A DNA stretch of 64,000 nucleotides. Origin: Trichopria drosophilae. Taxonomy: Eukaryota; Arthropoda; Insecta; Hymenoptera; Diapriidae. A model generated the notes under the pieces. That model was not told where the DNA came from. It saw nothing but the letters and a program-made list of their open reading frames with translations, and did no database searches. The position numbers and the translations under genes are program-made. The stretch spans positions 90,694,501 through 90,758,500 of the forward strand of contig CM059582.1 in assembly GCA_030407085.1 (NCBI GenBank), read 5' to 3'. The first letter of the stretch is position 1, and each line of letters opens with the position of its first letter. Positions 33,155 through 45,314 of this stretch are shown here, piece by piece.

Positions 33155-34435
33155 ATGACTGACGAATGCAATCAATATTATGAAGAAATTCAAAGACTGC
33201 ATAAACAATTAGCGGATAAAGAAAACGAATTGAATGTATTAGCAAGAAATAATGAAATTAACATCAATAGTTCTTCTGGACAAAGATTGATGGGAAATAC
33301 AAATAATTTAAATTTTTTGACTAATATTAACCTTGATATTAAAATGACTAAATTTTCTGATGAAAATTCAATGAATCCTAAGGTTGTTGATTTAAAACAG
33401 ATTTCAAAAAGTTAAAGGAATTAGTGATGATCAAATATTATTAGTTTTGGATACATTTTTGGATGGGCGTGCCAAAATGTGGTGGGACTTAAGTGCGGAA
33501 TTTAGTTCTATCGAAGATTTTCAAGAACAATTTCTAAATGAATTTTATTCCATCGCTATACGCGTAAAGGTAAAAAATGCTTGGTCGTTTAGAAGATATA
33601 ATTCCGAGTTTACGTTTCTCGAATATTATTAAAAACAAATGAAGGAAGCTTCATATTTTTTGCCCAAATTATCTACATACGAAATGAATTATACTATAAA
33701 GCATCCGTATCCTGGGCGGATTAAAGATCATCTTGCGACTATAGCTTTTAATGACAAAAGTCAATTGGCAAGACCGTTAACGAATCTTGATGAAACAAAA
33801 AGAGACAATAGATATTCAAAATCCAATCATATGTCTAGAGAAAATCAAGGGCCAAGAGTCAATGCTAAACGAGGTCGTTATGGTTCTCAACAGTATGATA
33901 ATCGTGTTAACCAATAATCGCGAAATTGATCGAATAGTGAACGGTCCATTACCCGACACAAGGTACCCCCCTCCAATACAAAATGCAAGTATAAATACTC
34001 AACAACTTAAATCTCATATAAACGCATAAACGGTTCATTGAAAAGCAATCCCGCAATTTGTCCTACTTATTATGATTATATTCAAGAACTAGACGCTGGA
34101 TTAATAAATGAATCGAATATTAATATAAAAAGTTATAATAAATTTCCGAAGTGTCTGCACATGAAAATAATCATGGGTGGGTTGCAGTATTTGGCTTTGG
34201 TGGACGGTGGTAGTCCGGTGACTTGCGTGTCAGAATAGTTTTATAGAAAACTAAAAGAGAAATTTCAGTTCGAAGAATTACCCGTTGCTAACATTCTTGT
34301 GACCTCTGCTATTAGTAAGAAATCGACAACTATAAATAAACAAATTTCATTAGAATTTGTATGTGATAACCGACACTTTCAATTTTATTTTTTAGTAATA
34401 CCATTGTTGTCTACTGATGTCATGGTACCAGTACA
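33155..34435 (+). pseudogene. Ty3/gypsy-like gag and protease, broken
   Basis: A coiled-coil N-terminus (33155-33415, YEEIQRLHKQLADKENELN) is followed, after a frameshift, by a capsid-like block at 33447-33917. This has LDGRAKMWWDLSAEF, then EDFQEQFLNEFYS, with a stop at 33630-33632. A basic region that replaces a zinc knuckle comes next. The frame then continues past another stop into a retropepsin-like segment with ALVDGGSPVTCVSE. Its catalytic Asp codon is at 34203-34205; the next residue is Gly where Ser or Thr is usual. The protease is cut by the insertion at about 34436 and resumes at 35783. Confidence 0.7.
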
Positions 34436-35782
34436 CTTAATCGTATTCTATTTCATCGTACCCCACTTCATAGCCTTCCGTTTCATCGTCTGGACACTTC
34501 ATCGTCTACGACACTTCATCGTCTGGACACTTCATCGTCTGGGACATTTCATCGTCTGGGACACTTCATCGTCTGGGACACTTCATCGTCTGGGACATTT
34601 CATCGTCTGGGACACTTCATCGTCTGGGACATTTCATCGTCTGGGACACTTCATCGTCTGGGACATTTCATCGTCCGGGACACTTGTTCGTCCGGGGCTC
34701 ATCGTCATCGGGGACACTTCATAGTTTCTTATTTTATTAGCTATTCTACGTGCACCAGGTCTTCAGGGTCGCCGATTACGAGCTAGGTGGTGGGATCCGT
34801 AGAATTTTATGTTATTAGCTATTCTGCGTGTACTGGGTGTATAGAGTTGCCGATTACGTGGTCTAGGTAGTGCGATCCGTAGCTTTTTATGCTATTAGCT
34901 CAAATACGTGCATCAGGTGTTCAGAGTCGCCGATTACGGGATCTAGGTAGTGCGCTACGTAGCTTTTTATGTTATTAGCTCAAATACGAGCACCAGGTGT
35001 TCGGGGTCGCCGATTACGGGATCTAGGTAGTGCGCTCCGTAGCTTTTTATGTTATTAGCGCAAATACGTGCACCAGGGAATCGCAGGTATATATGGACTC
35101 GTAGAGCTTGAATCCACCGTTGTCCCTATGTCATGGGGAAACTCTGCCCCCTAGACCCCATTCTTGTACTAATTGAACCTAACTAACCCCCTCAGGGTGT
35201 TGTAAGGTTTGCGACGCCACGTGCGACTCGGGGAGTTTGTAGTGCAATAAGTAGGGGAAAGTCGACCAAACCCAACCAGGTTGCACCTACTACCCCCTGC
35301 TCTATATCTCCCATCACGGTCGGCATTGGGCCACCCTCCTCTACTTATTGCCCTCCATTGGACAAAAAAATTGTGCATACAATCAATTAACCATTTCATG
35401 GTATATCCGGAGGGATGCATTTTTCACGTGGGTTTACTCACATCTATTGGTTGGAGGTTAGGTTATTATAAAAAGGGGGGTCTACTCACCTAGGGACAAC
35501 GGTGGATCTGCTCCCTATAGGAAAATTTTTTCCAGGGGAAATTTTTTCCGGGAAATTATATAGAATAGCTAATAACATAAAAAGCTACAGAGCGCACCAC
35601 CTAGACCCCGTAATCGGTGATCCTGAACACCTGGTGCACGTATTTGAGCTAATAACATAAAAAGCTACGGAGCGCACATGAAGTGTCCAGACGATGAAGT
35701 GTCGTAGACGATGAAGTGTCCAGACGATGAAACGGAAGGCTATGAAGTGGGGGACGATGAAATAGGCTACGATGAAGTGTCC
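34436..35782. mobile_element. Palindromic minisatellite element inserted in the gypsy-like protease
   Basis: The ends are about 95-bp inverted repeats (34436-34529 and 35690-35782) of the ACACTTCATCGTCTGG type. The left arm is expanded into a minisatellite of about 17-bp units TTCATCGTCTGGGACAC up to 34715. Next inside are four direct ~80-bp units at 34735-35075 (landmark GCCGATTACG at 34771, 34849, 34929, 35009), with one and a half inverted units at 35560-35680. The innermost TCCACCGTTGTCCCT (35112) is also inverted (35492). The protease frame resumes on the other side. No target duplication could be assigned. Confidence 0.7.
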
Positions 35783-36715
35783 ATAAATCATAACTGGCTT
35801 GTTTATAACAAAGCTATAGTAAATTATGATATGGGTAAAATAACCGTGGGTAATGTCGAATTAGCGGAAAATTCTATTGCATTTGGACGAGAAATAAATG
35901 ATCTTGTAATTAGTTTGAAAAATGATACTGACATGTGTGTACACATAATTATTACTCGTGAAGGTGTTAATAAAACAAAGAAAATGGAAAATAATTTTAA
36001 TTTGTCCAAATTTGGGGATGTAAATAAATTAGGAGATTTCTCTAAATTGGGGGATGTAAGGTCATCATCGGATTTTAACGCTGATGTTATGAGGAATAGT
36101 AGAAATTATATTAATAATGTTAATTTTGAAGCGGACGTTGAAATGATAAATACGGTTCGCGATAAGAACAATGATGTAATTGTTGAGGCAGAAAATGAAA
36201 TGATAGATATTTTTTGCAATAATGAGTCTAATAAATGTCAAGTTAGGGTTGGTGTTCACGTTGACGCAAATGATAGAGACTATTTTATTATTGAAGATGA
36301 AATTTCGAATGATCTCGAAATAAATGTTAGTGTATCGAATGATAATGTAAATAATTTTGAAAACGTACCTACTGTTAAGAATAATTTAAATAAATCGAAT
36401 TAGCACATGGAATCGAATGATATTTTGACCGAAGATGATGAAATTAATCTAGTTGGATTGGAACAGAATTTAACCAAGAAAGGGGTTGAGTCCTACAATA
36501 TTCAGAATGAAATTAATAGCGTTGAGTGTAATGTTTTAAAAGGGGATAATGTTGAAACCAATTTTACTCGTGGTTCATTGGTGGAGTATGATTCACGGTA
36601 TCGATTGGGAAAAATGCGTGAAATTATAAACGAGACAAATTTTACTACAAACGAACAAAACAACATTACAAGTTGCAATCATACGGTTATCTTCTTTTGG
36701 ATCTCAAACAATTGA
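35783..36715 (+). pseudogene. Continuation of the gypsy-like polyprotein, Asn/Asp-rich spacer
   Basis: Immediately after the insertion the frame encodes NHNWLVYNKAIVNYDMGKIT, which fits the C-terminal part of a retropepsin domain. A long hydrophilic, Asn/Asp/Val-rich region follows, with repeats such as LSKFGDVNKLGDFSKLGDV. One TAG (36401-36403) separates 35783-36403 from 36407-36715 in the same frame. No reverse transcriptase is found; the element seems to end or be truncated near 36760. Confidence 0.6.
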
Positions 36716-36759
36716 AGCCAGATAATTTTAGATATCGCATGTGTATATTTCCTTATGAT

Positions 36760-37263
36760 AAACCACAAACCGCGTACATACCGAAACGTAGGTAAGCTAT
36801 GCCGATTATATACTCATTATCATCATTTATGACTTTCAATACGCCATAAACTACGGAGAAGAACGTATCGAGAGTGAAGCGTGAAAATAAGTCTTTCGTG
36901 AGCCGATAAAACCTTGACGCATAGAATCTTCGAAATAATTTAAGTAAAGAATTGTTTAAAGATCGTACATGCAATCGGGAGGACTCGGTGCGGTTTCCTT
37001 TCGGAAATAAAGTATCTCGCTTTGTTACATGCATTTTGTCATGCCGACAAAAGACAGAGATTAGTTTTACTGAAGACGGCCGATAGAAAACTCATAATGC
37101 ATATTTTCGAATGTGCGCTCAATGTATTGATTGTATGGCGTAGTTTCGTTAAAACCGCACTACCAGAAAACGTTACTTAGAAAATATAAAAAAATACCGC
37201 TTAAGTGCGCATTATTGAGAAAGAGTACAGTCATCGGGAAAACGGGAGTTGTAACGTGGAAAT
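36760..37263. other. No recognised gene
   Basis: A 93-codon minus-strand frame (36753-37034) is compositionally protein-like but carries no motif that I know. Since it lies between a retrotransposon relic and Polinton-like peptides, it may be another fragment. The remainder shows no feature. Confidence 0.25.
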
Positions 37264-37286
37264 GAAAAAAACGACTACTATCGCAG

Positions 37287-37515
37287 AAAGGTGGAAATTT
37301 GTTGCCAATCCTATTAGCACCATTAATAGGTGCTGTTTTCTCTAAATTGTTCGGCTCTGGTAAAGAATAAGTACACACATATGGTACACGCAAAGAAAAT
37401 GATATTCGTTCCTGAAAAAGAAGTACGTATAAGTGATGAAAAGAAAACTGAGCAAACGTCCCGAACAGCGCTTTCGAGGTTTGACGATGGAACTATCGAA
37501 TATTCTCCAGTATGA
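37287..37515 (+). pseudogene. Two small Polinton-like peptides (hydrophobic minor-capsid type)
   Basis: 37287-37370 encodes GGNLLPILLAPLIGAVFSKL and ends GSGKE then stop. An adjacent frame (37381-37515) starts MVHAKKMIFVPEKEVRISDE. Short Gly/Leu-rich amphipathic peptides next to small basic proteins are seen in Polinton and adintovirus-like elements; the resemblance is from memory and weak. The window also has a Polinton-type ATPase relic 8 kb upstream on the same strand, which adds modest support. Confidence 0.35.
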
Positions 37516-37806
37516 AAATGAGAGAAGTTAATGTTCGAGTGTCATTATCACCTCTGATCATAGCAAAAAATCGATACCTTTGTGGTATCATTGTGAAAGA
37601 AAACGAAAAAATGTTTTTTTTTTTTGGAAAATTTTCACGTTTTCCACGATTAAATCGGTTATATTTTTTTTTCTCAGTGTTTGATCGAAATTTTGAGCTC
37701 AGATTCTGATAGAGCATCAAATTTTGCGTAGGAGTAGAGGTAATGCATTATTTTGTTGGTCCGATAACATGATAAATTAACACGTTTAGTAAAAATTTTG
37801 ATCACC

Positions 37807-37824
37807 TCGGCGTTAATGGGTTAA
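37807..37824 (+). mobile_element. Lone piggyBac-like terminus with TTAA
   Basis: TCGGCGTTAATGGG followed by TTAA (37821-37824) matches the terminus of the composite at 10343-18150 (CCCATTAACGCCGA read inward). No second end was found within several kb, so this is a truncated or solitary end. Bases 37516-37806 hold no gene. Confidence 0.5.
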
Positions 37825-38838
37825 ATTGAATATATAATTAAAATATATGAATTTTATAAATTTTGTCGTAACGAATAAAAAAATTATATTTGATCATTTA
37901 TGTAAGAATCATTTTCGAAATTCAATTGTCGTCTTGTAAATACAAAATATAACGGTGATGTATATTTATGTTGTTTTTACTTTGCTGCACAACGTTTACA
38001 TGGCTTTTAATTGCTATTACTTTTGTATTTTCTTGGCAGGAAATTACTAATTCTTTACGATTTCTCCTGAAATTCGATGGCCAGGTGCAGCAGGTTACGA
38101 TCATGATACCCATGTTACGCCTTCCAAGGTTTGATAAGCTGTTCCATAAAATTCTATGTATATCAGTATTAACTCGTCGATTTTTCTTAGTCAGCCGGAT
38201 AAATTTTCAACTAATGGAAGGGTATGAGTTATTTTGTACTCTTTCCGATTTTGGCGTAAGAAATTAATTTGGAACCCCTGACATGATCTTCACTTTTTAT
38301 TTTTCTTTGTTTTAGATACCAAAGTGAATATACTCTTGTACATTATATTAATCCTCAGAAGACCGACAGGGTATGGCATACCTAGCGTTTTTTTTAAATC
38401 GCTTTTGAATTTCTCATTTTTTTAAAAATATTTTTTGTATTAAATTTAGGGAATTACAGCTAGTTCGTCTGTAATAATGAGATGTTTCTACACATTTTAA
38501 ACAAAAATCGTTGAAACCCAACACTTCCAGCCCCAGATGTGTCGTTTTCAAAGAAGCCGAGGCATATAGGACACCCAAAGTCTTCATCGGTTGGATTTTG
38601 GAGATGGTCTTTGAAGGTTAAATTTTAATATATCTTAAACGATATATGACTTGTAGAACATTAAATCAAAACAAAATATACTTTGTTCCAATGTTGGATA
38701 TTTTCTTCCCTTATTCCATTTCATGTGATATAGATTAGCCAACAGTAAGAATCAGTTCTTCCTACCCTATTTATCATGCGTATGCTTTCTCATTTATTAT
38801 TTCATAAAAAAAATTGGAACTATTAGTCCAATAAAGAC

Positions 38839-38869
<31 letters not shown>

Positions 38870-40599
38870 TTCATAAATTTGTGCACTTCTAAAGATCGGC
38901 ATATTGTCTTACCAAATCCTGCACTTTCTTGAACTTTCCAAATTTTCTTGTCTTGATCAGGGGGAAAACCGAACAGCACTTTCATTTAGTATGAAAATGT
39001 CTACAATTAAGAAATACGAACGATAGCAGACTAAATATGTCCACTCCTACTCTATTAGTTGCGGCTTTCACTTTAGTCAATCTAGAAATTAAGAGAGTAA
39101 TTGTAAAAAATAGTATGTTAGGAACTCTGGCGACTATTCATTTTGCCCTGTATAAATAATTAATAAAATTACACTTAAATATAAATAAATGCAATATATT
39201 TTGAGAACTTCAGAACTAGAGTCATACGGAAATGTCATAAAAGTGCAGCATATTTTCGCAAAATAATATTGTATTAAGAATTAGATTTCTCGACCGTGAT
39301 TATTTAAATAAATAATTACATAATAGCGCTAACAACGGTCACAACAAACAAATCAATTTTTACAATAAACAATTAAAATTTTACTGAAAACAATTAAAAT
39401 GTTACAATCAACAATTAAACAATTTTTTTAAAAATTCATTATTTTAACGTTTTTGGCTCTTTGTTCGCAGCCCTCTTCAGAACAAATTTTTAAAAATTAA
39501 TAAATTTAAACATTACATGTGCAAAAACAGTTGGAGGAATGTTGTATAATTTTGCATCTGTTGTTATCGTTAAAGGAGACATAGGTCTCTTCCCTTAACG
39601 GTCAAACACCACCACAACCACCACTTAACACATATGTAAGTATACATATATATATGTATTTTATGAATTTATTTTTAAATATTGACATTTTAAATATGTA
39701 GCCGATTTAAACGCTCGACAATTGACTCGTGACTATTGGGTATTTCAGTTCGTTTTGGAATGTCGACAGGCTAGAGAATCGCGATCGAGTCGTCACCACT
39801 TCATCGAATATTAGTTTATGGTCCATACCATACAACATATAGCGGGTTTTATTTCGAGCCCTCCACCATTCGTCAACAAATGTATGCGCAATGCTTCGAC
39901 GTCACTCAACAGTAATCGTTTTATATGTTATTGTTTTTCCTCATTGACTCGAATAAAGATTACATCTTTTTAGTTAGGCATGATACTACTGTTTTCATCG
40001 TTCTCATAAAATTCTGTCACTGTTTTAATAGTAGTTTCTGGTAATACTTTGCTCATTTATTTGGCTCGGGCATCGACAAACCACCCTCAAATTCTTTTAA
40101 GTATTAAGATTTCTTCTCTACGAGTTTTTCCCTACGATTTCTTGTACGACTTTTTCTCAAAAGTAAAGGGGTTGGTTTATTGTAATGATGTTCCATAACT
40201 GGTCAATGCTGAATACACATCCAGTGACTGGCGACTATTTATTCATTCATCGGTGAGAAGTTTGAAAATTGTCTTACTTCACAGTGGGGACTAATATGCT
40301 CCTATACCAGTTGGTTACTCAGTAACCTTAAAAAAGGAACACAATAATCACCCTTTTTCTTTAAATATCCACGTTTTCAGTGAGCGGAAGAGTCGTGTGC
40401 CCGATCAATATTATATAAAAAAAGATTAGCCTTTTCGGAAAAAATTAACTTCAGGAGCGAAGAATATCGTTAAGGAGAGTCTCATTCCTAGTCATAAAGT
40501 CATAATTCGTCCTTTACACATTAAACTTTACTGGTTTAAACTGCTAATCAAAGTAATGCAGATATTAGAAAGTGATACTTTCATGTAATTGCACGAGAA
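37825..40599. other. AT-rich stretch without a recognised gene
   Basis: Only noise-like frames are present. There is an (ATT)n microsatellite at about 38839-38868 and a 34-base imperfect hairpin near 39563-39600 (CGTTAA, GAGAC and their complements). A CACCACAACCACCAC run follows it. A plus-strand 99-codon frame (37968-38267) is hydrophobic but unrecognised. Confidence 0.35.
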
Positions 40600-41075
40600 A
40601 TTTCCCAGTATTTCTGAAGCGAAAATCAACGAAGGTATATTTTATGGCTCTGAAATAAGTGAACTGCTGAACGATGATGAATTTGATGGAAATGAGAATT
40701 TTTGCGAATGAGAAATAATGAGTGTCATGTTTGGAATAGATTCAAAAAAATTTAAACAAAAATCTTGTGAGATAACAAAGATCCTTATTACATAATTATT
40801 ATCGACTATCTATTGTAAAAGTATTAAAATAATGAATGTTTAATCAATTTGAAGATTCATGTTGTGCATTGTCACATTGCATACTTCCCAGAAAATCTGG
40901 CACATTTCAGTGAGGAACAGGGGGAGATATTCCACGAAGATTGGAAAGAGTTTGAGAAAAATATGAAGGTGTTGGGGATATAAACATGATGTCAGACTAT
41001 GATTGGCCCTTAAAACCTTATACATGAACACAGATACATCAAACGTGCGTAAAAGAAAATATCTTTGATGGTCTT
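40600..41075 (+). pseudogene. Decayed mobile-element gene with EGIFYGSEI and SEEQGExFHED motifs
   Basis: Pieces of one protein can be read in order on the plus strand. They are FPSISEAKINEGIFYGSEIS with LLNDDEFDG, then WNRFKKI and LKIHVVHCHIAYFPENL, then HFSEEQGEIFHEDWKEFEKN, and a final partial match near 41000. Several stops and two frameshifts separate them. This motif set recurs in uncharacterised repetitive proteins of arthropods; I know no function for it. No terminal repeats were found. Confidence 0.5.
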
Positions 41076-41969
41076 TTTTAAACAAGAGATCGTTATTCAT
41101 AAATTTTAAATTTTTGTAATTGAATTGTGGACCACCATACCAATTCCAAATTCATTTGTAACATATTCATTTAATCTTAAAAGATCAACGAAGTAATCTA
41201 TCCCTATCTGACTAGTTTTTGAAATGCATACATTCAATCTGTGTCTTTTCTCAATACATTCACTCTGTCTTCTTATAAATTTTTCAATTTTCAGTCTAAT
41301 CTCTCATTCTACTTCTAGTTCAGATTTTCAGGGAGTTAATATGATAACGCAGAAAATAAATCTTTAAATTCACTTAATACCCTATCTTTGTTAATTCATA
41401 CATTTCTGAACGTGAAATTTTCCGTTCTTTGGGAATTCCGGGTCGAAAAAATCATACCAATTGATGGTGGTGGTTGTGTGCTCATTTGACCTTGAACCAC
41501 ACGCGATAATGTAAAACGGACACCAGAATTGTAATCAACGTCCATGAAAAGAAATCTACTTTGAGTTTCGAAATGCTCCGCTTCGTTTTCGTTTTATAGT
41601 TACACTATCACATATCTTTTCACATATCCTTAATAACACAAAATAGGTATAATTTTCGGGTTGATTGACTGCACAGTAAAATCTTTATTATTAATATTCC
41701 CGTACACGTGCTTATATGACGTCCTTAATCCTGAAACGTTTCACTTTTGTTTGCTTCCACCTAACGTCATATTCGACCTGACTTACATCCGACCTAAGCG
41801 GTACTCAATATATTAAAAACTTGATTTTCTTTTCTCTGATCTTTCATTCATTTCCACCCATCTTAACCCTCTTCTATCCCCACTTAACCTTCACCTCTCC
41901 ACACCTTATTTATAACTTCCCCTAGATTATGCCTTATTTTTATCCGTTCTTCTTTCCACGGTTTATTCC
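41076..41969. other. No recognised gene
   Basis: AT-rich sequence with only short noise frames. Nothing repeated or structured was seen. Confidence 0.35.
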
Positions 41970-42248
41970 TTATTCCATCATTATCTGCAGCCGCCGATTT
42001 GTTGCTCTCATTATTTCTCTATCCACCTCTTCTTGATTTACTCCTTTTTCCCCTTTCTTTCTACCTTCCTTCCTTCCCTTCATTTCCTCAATTATTACCT
42101 CCACATACTCTATTCTGATTTCTTCCATTTCCTTCTCTTCTTTTTCCTTACGCTCTTCCATCTTTCTTTCACACAATTTTTTATATTTTTCCTTGCTCCT
42201 TTTCTCTTTTGCAATAGTACTTATACTTTCCAATGAACTATCTTTCAC
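41970..42248 (-). other. Purine-rich strand encoding a Glu/Lys coiled-coil-like frame
   Basis: The minus strand from 42248 encodes 92 codons that are more than half Glu, Lys and Arg, including EERKEKEEKEMEEIRIEYVE. The upstream start would be GTG, so a longer or spliced frame is possible. The strong strand asymmetry (pyrimidine-rich plus strand from about 41820) can produce such a frame without selection. It could equally be a fragment of a retrotransposon ORF1. Confidence 0.25.
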
Positions 42249-42414
42249 TTTTCCACCCTCCTATTATCCCCCCCCCTTTCTCGTACTACTCTCCTAGCCA
42301 TGACTTCTCATATTACCCTGTATTACCAATGTTTCTCAAAATTTCTGTTGTAAATAATTATTAATTAATTAAATTTTTTAGCTTAATATAATATCTTTTT
42401 TTTACTCCCCGGGA

Positions 42415-42545
42415 TAAGAATTCTCGAGAAAGTTTGAGAAACATCGACAAAGGTCGGGAAAGACTAAGAAACCGCGAGAAATGTCGAGAAAGATAAAAAA
42501 GATTGAAATGATCGATGAAGATCAAGAAATATCGAGAATAATCAA
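42415..42545 (+). repeat. Degenerate decamer array (TCGAGAAANN)
   Basis: About twelve ten-base units in phase, most matching YCGAGAAANN, such as TCGAGAAAGT, TTGAGAAACA, TCGACAAAGG, TCGGGAAAGA. It changes gradually into unrelated sequence on the right. It lies immediately next to a relic of the ~80-bp minisatellite unit. Confidence 0.5.
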
Positions 42546-42584
42546 GATTTGCTCGACAATACCCATTGAATTTATTACAGTTTA

Positions 42585-42665
42585 TGTTATTAATAACCGC
42601 GGAGCGCGATTCGTGGATACCCGCATCGACGACCCTGAATGCATGGTGCACGTATTTTTGTTACT
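42585..42665 (-). repeat. Diverged single copy of the ~80-bp unit from the 34735 array
   Basis: The plus strand here carries GGAGCGCGATTCGTGGATAC, then GACCCTGAATGCATGGTGCACGTATTT. This parallels GGAGCGCACCACCTAGACC, then ATCCTGAACACCTGGTGCACGTATTT at about 35585-35645. The match shows that this unit is a dispersed family and not local to the gypsy insertion. Confidence 0.5.
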
Positions 42666-42669
42666 ATAA

Positions 42670-45214
42670 TGATCATGTATGCGATACCTGAAGGTGGTTT
42701 AATGATGGGAAGAAAGGGCGAGATTTGTTGGCGATTACTCAAGAATCACCAAATGCTTTTAATAATCACTCTGATTTTCCTATCGATTAAATTATGAATC
42801 ACAAGTGATTCATGTTTTTTACTTTCCAATCACGAGTCATAGGTGATTGGTGAATATATTATTTTAGAATCTCAAGACATATGTAACTTTTATTTTTAAA
42901 TAACGATTTATTTATGATTCGTGATTTTATAAGTTCTACATCTCAAATCTTGTGTAATTCGTAACTCACGATTTTGCTCATCCCTGCTTTCAACACAATG
43001 ATTGAAATCCACTTTAATTTCCTAGTTAGATGTTGGTTACGTATTATTAGGTATCGGACGCCTGCGGATCAAGTTTTTGTACCCAATAGACGATTTTTGA
43101 CAGACCAAATAAAATATTGAACAAATCAAAATTACAAGTTCGCATAAGGTGGGTTGCATAAAACTTGCCGAATTTCCATTTCTTTACGTACGTTGAACAT
43201 TAGTACAATCGGATAATTTTCAACTATTCCTGGACGAACATAAAAGCTTAATATGTGTAGGTAAATGGCGATTGTCTCACCAAATGTAAATTCGAAAAAA
43301 TTCGTTTCATTCATAATTTAAGTCAGAAGCCACTCAAAACACTCCGATAGATGGTGTTTCTGAATTTTTCACACACTTTCGGTTTCTTTTTATTTTTCAT
43401 ATATTTCACATCTTTATTTAGTATTTTTAACATTTTCTGTAAAAATGTTTATTAAAAAATGCCGCTGCTCGAGGATCCGAGTGATTCCATCAGAGGGCGC
43501 TTGAAAATATTTTCAACCATCTTGAAAATATTTAATTAAGGCAATTACAACAGGGTATAATAAGCCTCCAAATGTAAATTAGTTAATGTTATAATTTCAA
43601 TCTGCGTTAAATTCCATTTATTATTCATATATTTTAAAATAATGATTCGCTGGAACTAGATTCAAGGAATTTTAAATATATGAAGAGGGGAATTTGGGTT
43701 AAAACTTCTTCCTTGCGTAAAGAATGCGAGTTTCAGCACTTCTTCGAATTATGTTTTTCATCTTCCAACATTGCAATCAATAAATTTATAGGATGCGCAT
43801 GATACGCATTAGGAGCCATGACTCAGTCATTTGTGGTTCTTTTTTTTTGTTGGTTAGAATCGAGATTTTATCATATATTCCCAAAGTATTTTTCTCTCAT
43901 CTTGCGTGCATTTGTATATCATCTTCTATGATATTTGTGAACAAGAATTCGTTTAGAGAGGTATTCAGAAATAATTAAAATATAAATAGGAATAAGGGGT
44001 TTAGGGATTATAATAAAAAATGCAGATCTTATCGTTGCAATAAGATTTTAATTTTGCCAACTAAATTCCTTTAGTTGCGTAAATTTATTATATAATAGCA
44101 GTTCTATTAAATGTATCGAAAATCTTGATAGAAAAATTCACAATTTACAATTCACAAAGAGACTTCCGGTTTCGGTGAGTAACTACGTAGACAATTTATT
44201 TTTCATCCACAGTTATCGCGGCTATTGCGGGCACCTTCATTTTTTTAGATCTTTGGCATGCGATTTTTTGCCTGGTCAGATTTTCGGAGTATTTCCTCGC
44301 ATGTCATCATTTTGGTTGACAGAAAGTCTAACCAACAATTTTTCCACGTGTGGTTACAAGGAAAACATCTGCCTGTTGCAACCAGTGCTGCCGTCTATTG
44401 CTGGCTCATTAACCAGGGGTTTTTATACACACACTTGATCGAACCGGAAGTGATATATGGATAATATTCAAAATTAACCGACATTAGCCAAAAAATCCGT
44501 TTTTGGCGGTAAGTAGAGCAGACGTGCTTATTTTCGCTCCGCGAAACTTACGAAAAAAACTTACGAATTAATTTTTTCACTTAAATCGCTTTTTTGGAAG
44601 TTCAAATTCTAGTGACTTGCTTCTGGATCGGCTCGGATTATGTCCATTGTGTGTTTTTTGAGTGTCCGAATCTTCAATCCGGAATATTTGAAACATTTAT
44701 TCCTTGCTACAATGTTAGAAATGACAGTTACTCCACATACTATTCACCGGCTCCCGTGGTGACGTCACACGTCTGGAAAAGTAGCAGCGAGCCAATCACC
44801 GGCATTCAATCGTTGAAAATTGCAGGAATTGCACTTCAAACAAAATTATAGTCTGCTGCTCTTGGAGTTGACGGAACCTAGCATATATGAGGAAATTAGA
44901 ATTTTTGATCAAGAGGTCAACTACACACCCACAATACGCGGTTCTTTTATTGAAGCTTTTATCTTCGCAGTAATTCGCATAGCTGCGAATTTCTCTTCGA
45001 ACAACCGATACTTCTTGGACTTGACTCGCCCGCACATCGGGTGAGTTCGTTCCTTGCATGTGTGCGTCCCACTACACGCTCCGCTCAGTCCGTATAGTTG
45101 TTCGGATAATCATCTTGCGCACTGCTAGAGGCGCGTACGGTTCACGTGCCCCTCCATTGCGATAATTACTACGTGTATGCTTGCTGTGTTCGTGATTATT
45201 TTTACTCGTGTTAT
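42670..45214. other. No recognised gene
   Basis: Only short frames without known motifs. 44175-44464 has two overlapping plus-strand frames with a slightly protein-like composition, but nothing identifies them. The GC content rises toward 44980-45200, which may be the 5' UTR of the LINE that begins at about 45215. Confidence 0.35.
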
Positions 45215-45220
45215 TTACTG

Positions 45221-45227
45221 TGAGCGA

Positions 45228-45258
<31 letters not shown>

Positions 45259-45311
45259 TGCGTGAGTGCGTGCGTGCGTGAGTGCGTGCATGCGTGCGTG
45301 AGTGTGTATTT
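45221..45311. repeat. (TGCG)n/(TG)n microsatellite
   Basis: About 90 bp of TG and TGCG repeats with scattered TGAG units. They end just before the probable ORF1 start of the LINE at 45315. Confidence 0.9.
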
Positions 45312-45314
45312 ACA

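Noticed and set aside
34299..34724. A 141-codon frame with HRLGHFIVWD repeats
   Set aside because: After the protease part it only translates the 17-bp minisatellite.
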